A stretch of DNA of 25,580 bases, taken from Bacillota bacterium (GTDB lineage: Bacteria; Bacillota; Clostridia; Peptostreptococcales; Anaerovoracaceae). The notes below the pieces were generated by a model that ran no database searches, was not told the DNA's origin, and saw only the letters and a list, made by a program, of their open reading frames with translations. The stretch spans positions 1 to 25,580 of the forward strand of contig CAJPNN010000015.1 in the NCBI GenBank assembly GCA_905372035.1, in the 5' to 3' direction. This document shows, piece by piece, positions 25,554-25,580 of this stretch. A program made the position numbers and the translations under genes. Every line of letters begins with the position of its first letter. The stretch's first letter is position 1.

Positions 25554-25580
25554 TTTTATCAGTCCTTTCATATTTAAAAT

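Overview
The window looks like ordinary chromosome from a low-G+C Gram-positive bacterium, most likely an anaerobic member of the Clostridia or a relative. The evidence is the AT-rich sequence with strong use of AGA and ATA codons, consistently strong AGGAGG-like ribosome binding sites, a perfect CIRCE heat-shock operator, an AddA-type (not RecBCD) repair nuclease, and a SpoVB/YtgP-type lipid flippase. No rRNA, tRNA, CRISPR array, transposase, integrase or phage gene was seen. The genus cannot be fixed from this sequence alone.

Layout. (1) 1-2535: glyA (serine hydroxymethyltransferase), then a membrane site-2-type metalloprotease, closed by a clear intrinsic terminator at 2506-2535. (2) 2536-4681: a compact accessory-looking cassette. 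A TetR-type regulator sits behind two large perfect inverted repeats that cover its promoter and ribosome binding site. It overlaps a SAM methyltransferase gene, which is followed by a protein of the L-2-amino-thiazoline-4-carboxylate hydrolase family. (3) 4817-14122: a CIRCE operator and promoter, then a long run of genes in one direction: clpB, a flavodoxin-like protein, typA/bipA, a MscS-type channel, a 71-residue membrane protein and two overlapping flavoprotein oxidoreductase genes. An internal promoter probably lies before typA. (4) 14146-15726, minus strand: gpmI, a glycolytic phosphoglycerate mutase. (5) 15983-21167: a MurJ/SpoVB-like flippase followed 7 bp later by addA, with no addB beside it. 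(6) 21253-21945, minus strand: an MgtC/SapB-family membrane protein, divergent from (7) 22122-22841, a Fic-like protein whose active-site and inhibitory motifs have both decayed. (8) 22899-25553, minus strand: argG then argH, the last two steps of arginine synthesis, transcribed as a pair.

How the genes work together. Most are housekeeping: one-carbon metabolism, glycolysis, arginine synthesis, protein disaggregation under HrcA-type heat-shock control, ribosome-associated GTPase function, osmotic release, cell-wall lipid flipping and recombinational repair. The parts with the best chance of undescribed biology are the degenerate Fic protein, the TetR/methyltransferase/hydrolase cassette with its unusual nested palindromes, and the two neighbouring flavoproteins that both carry Asn/Lys-rich insertions. 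I did not find an obvious new multi-gene defence or mobile system here.
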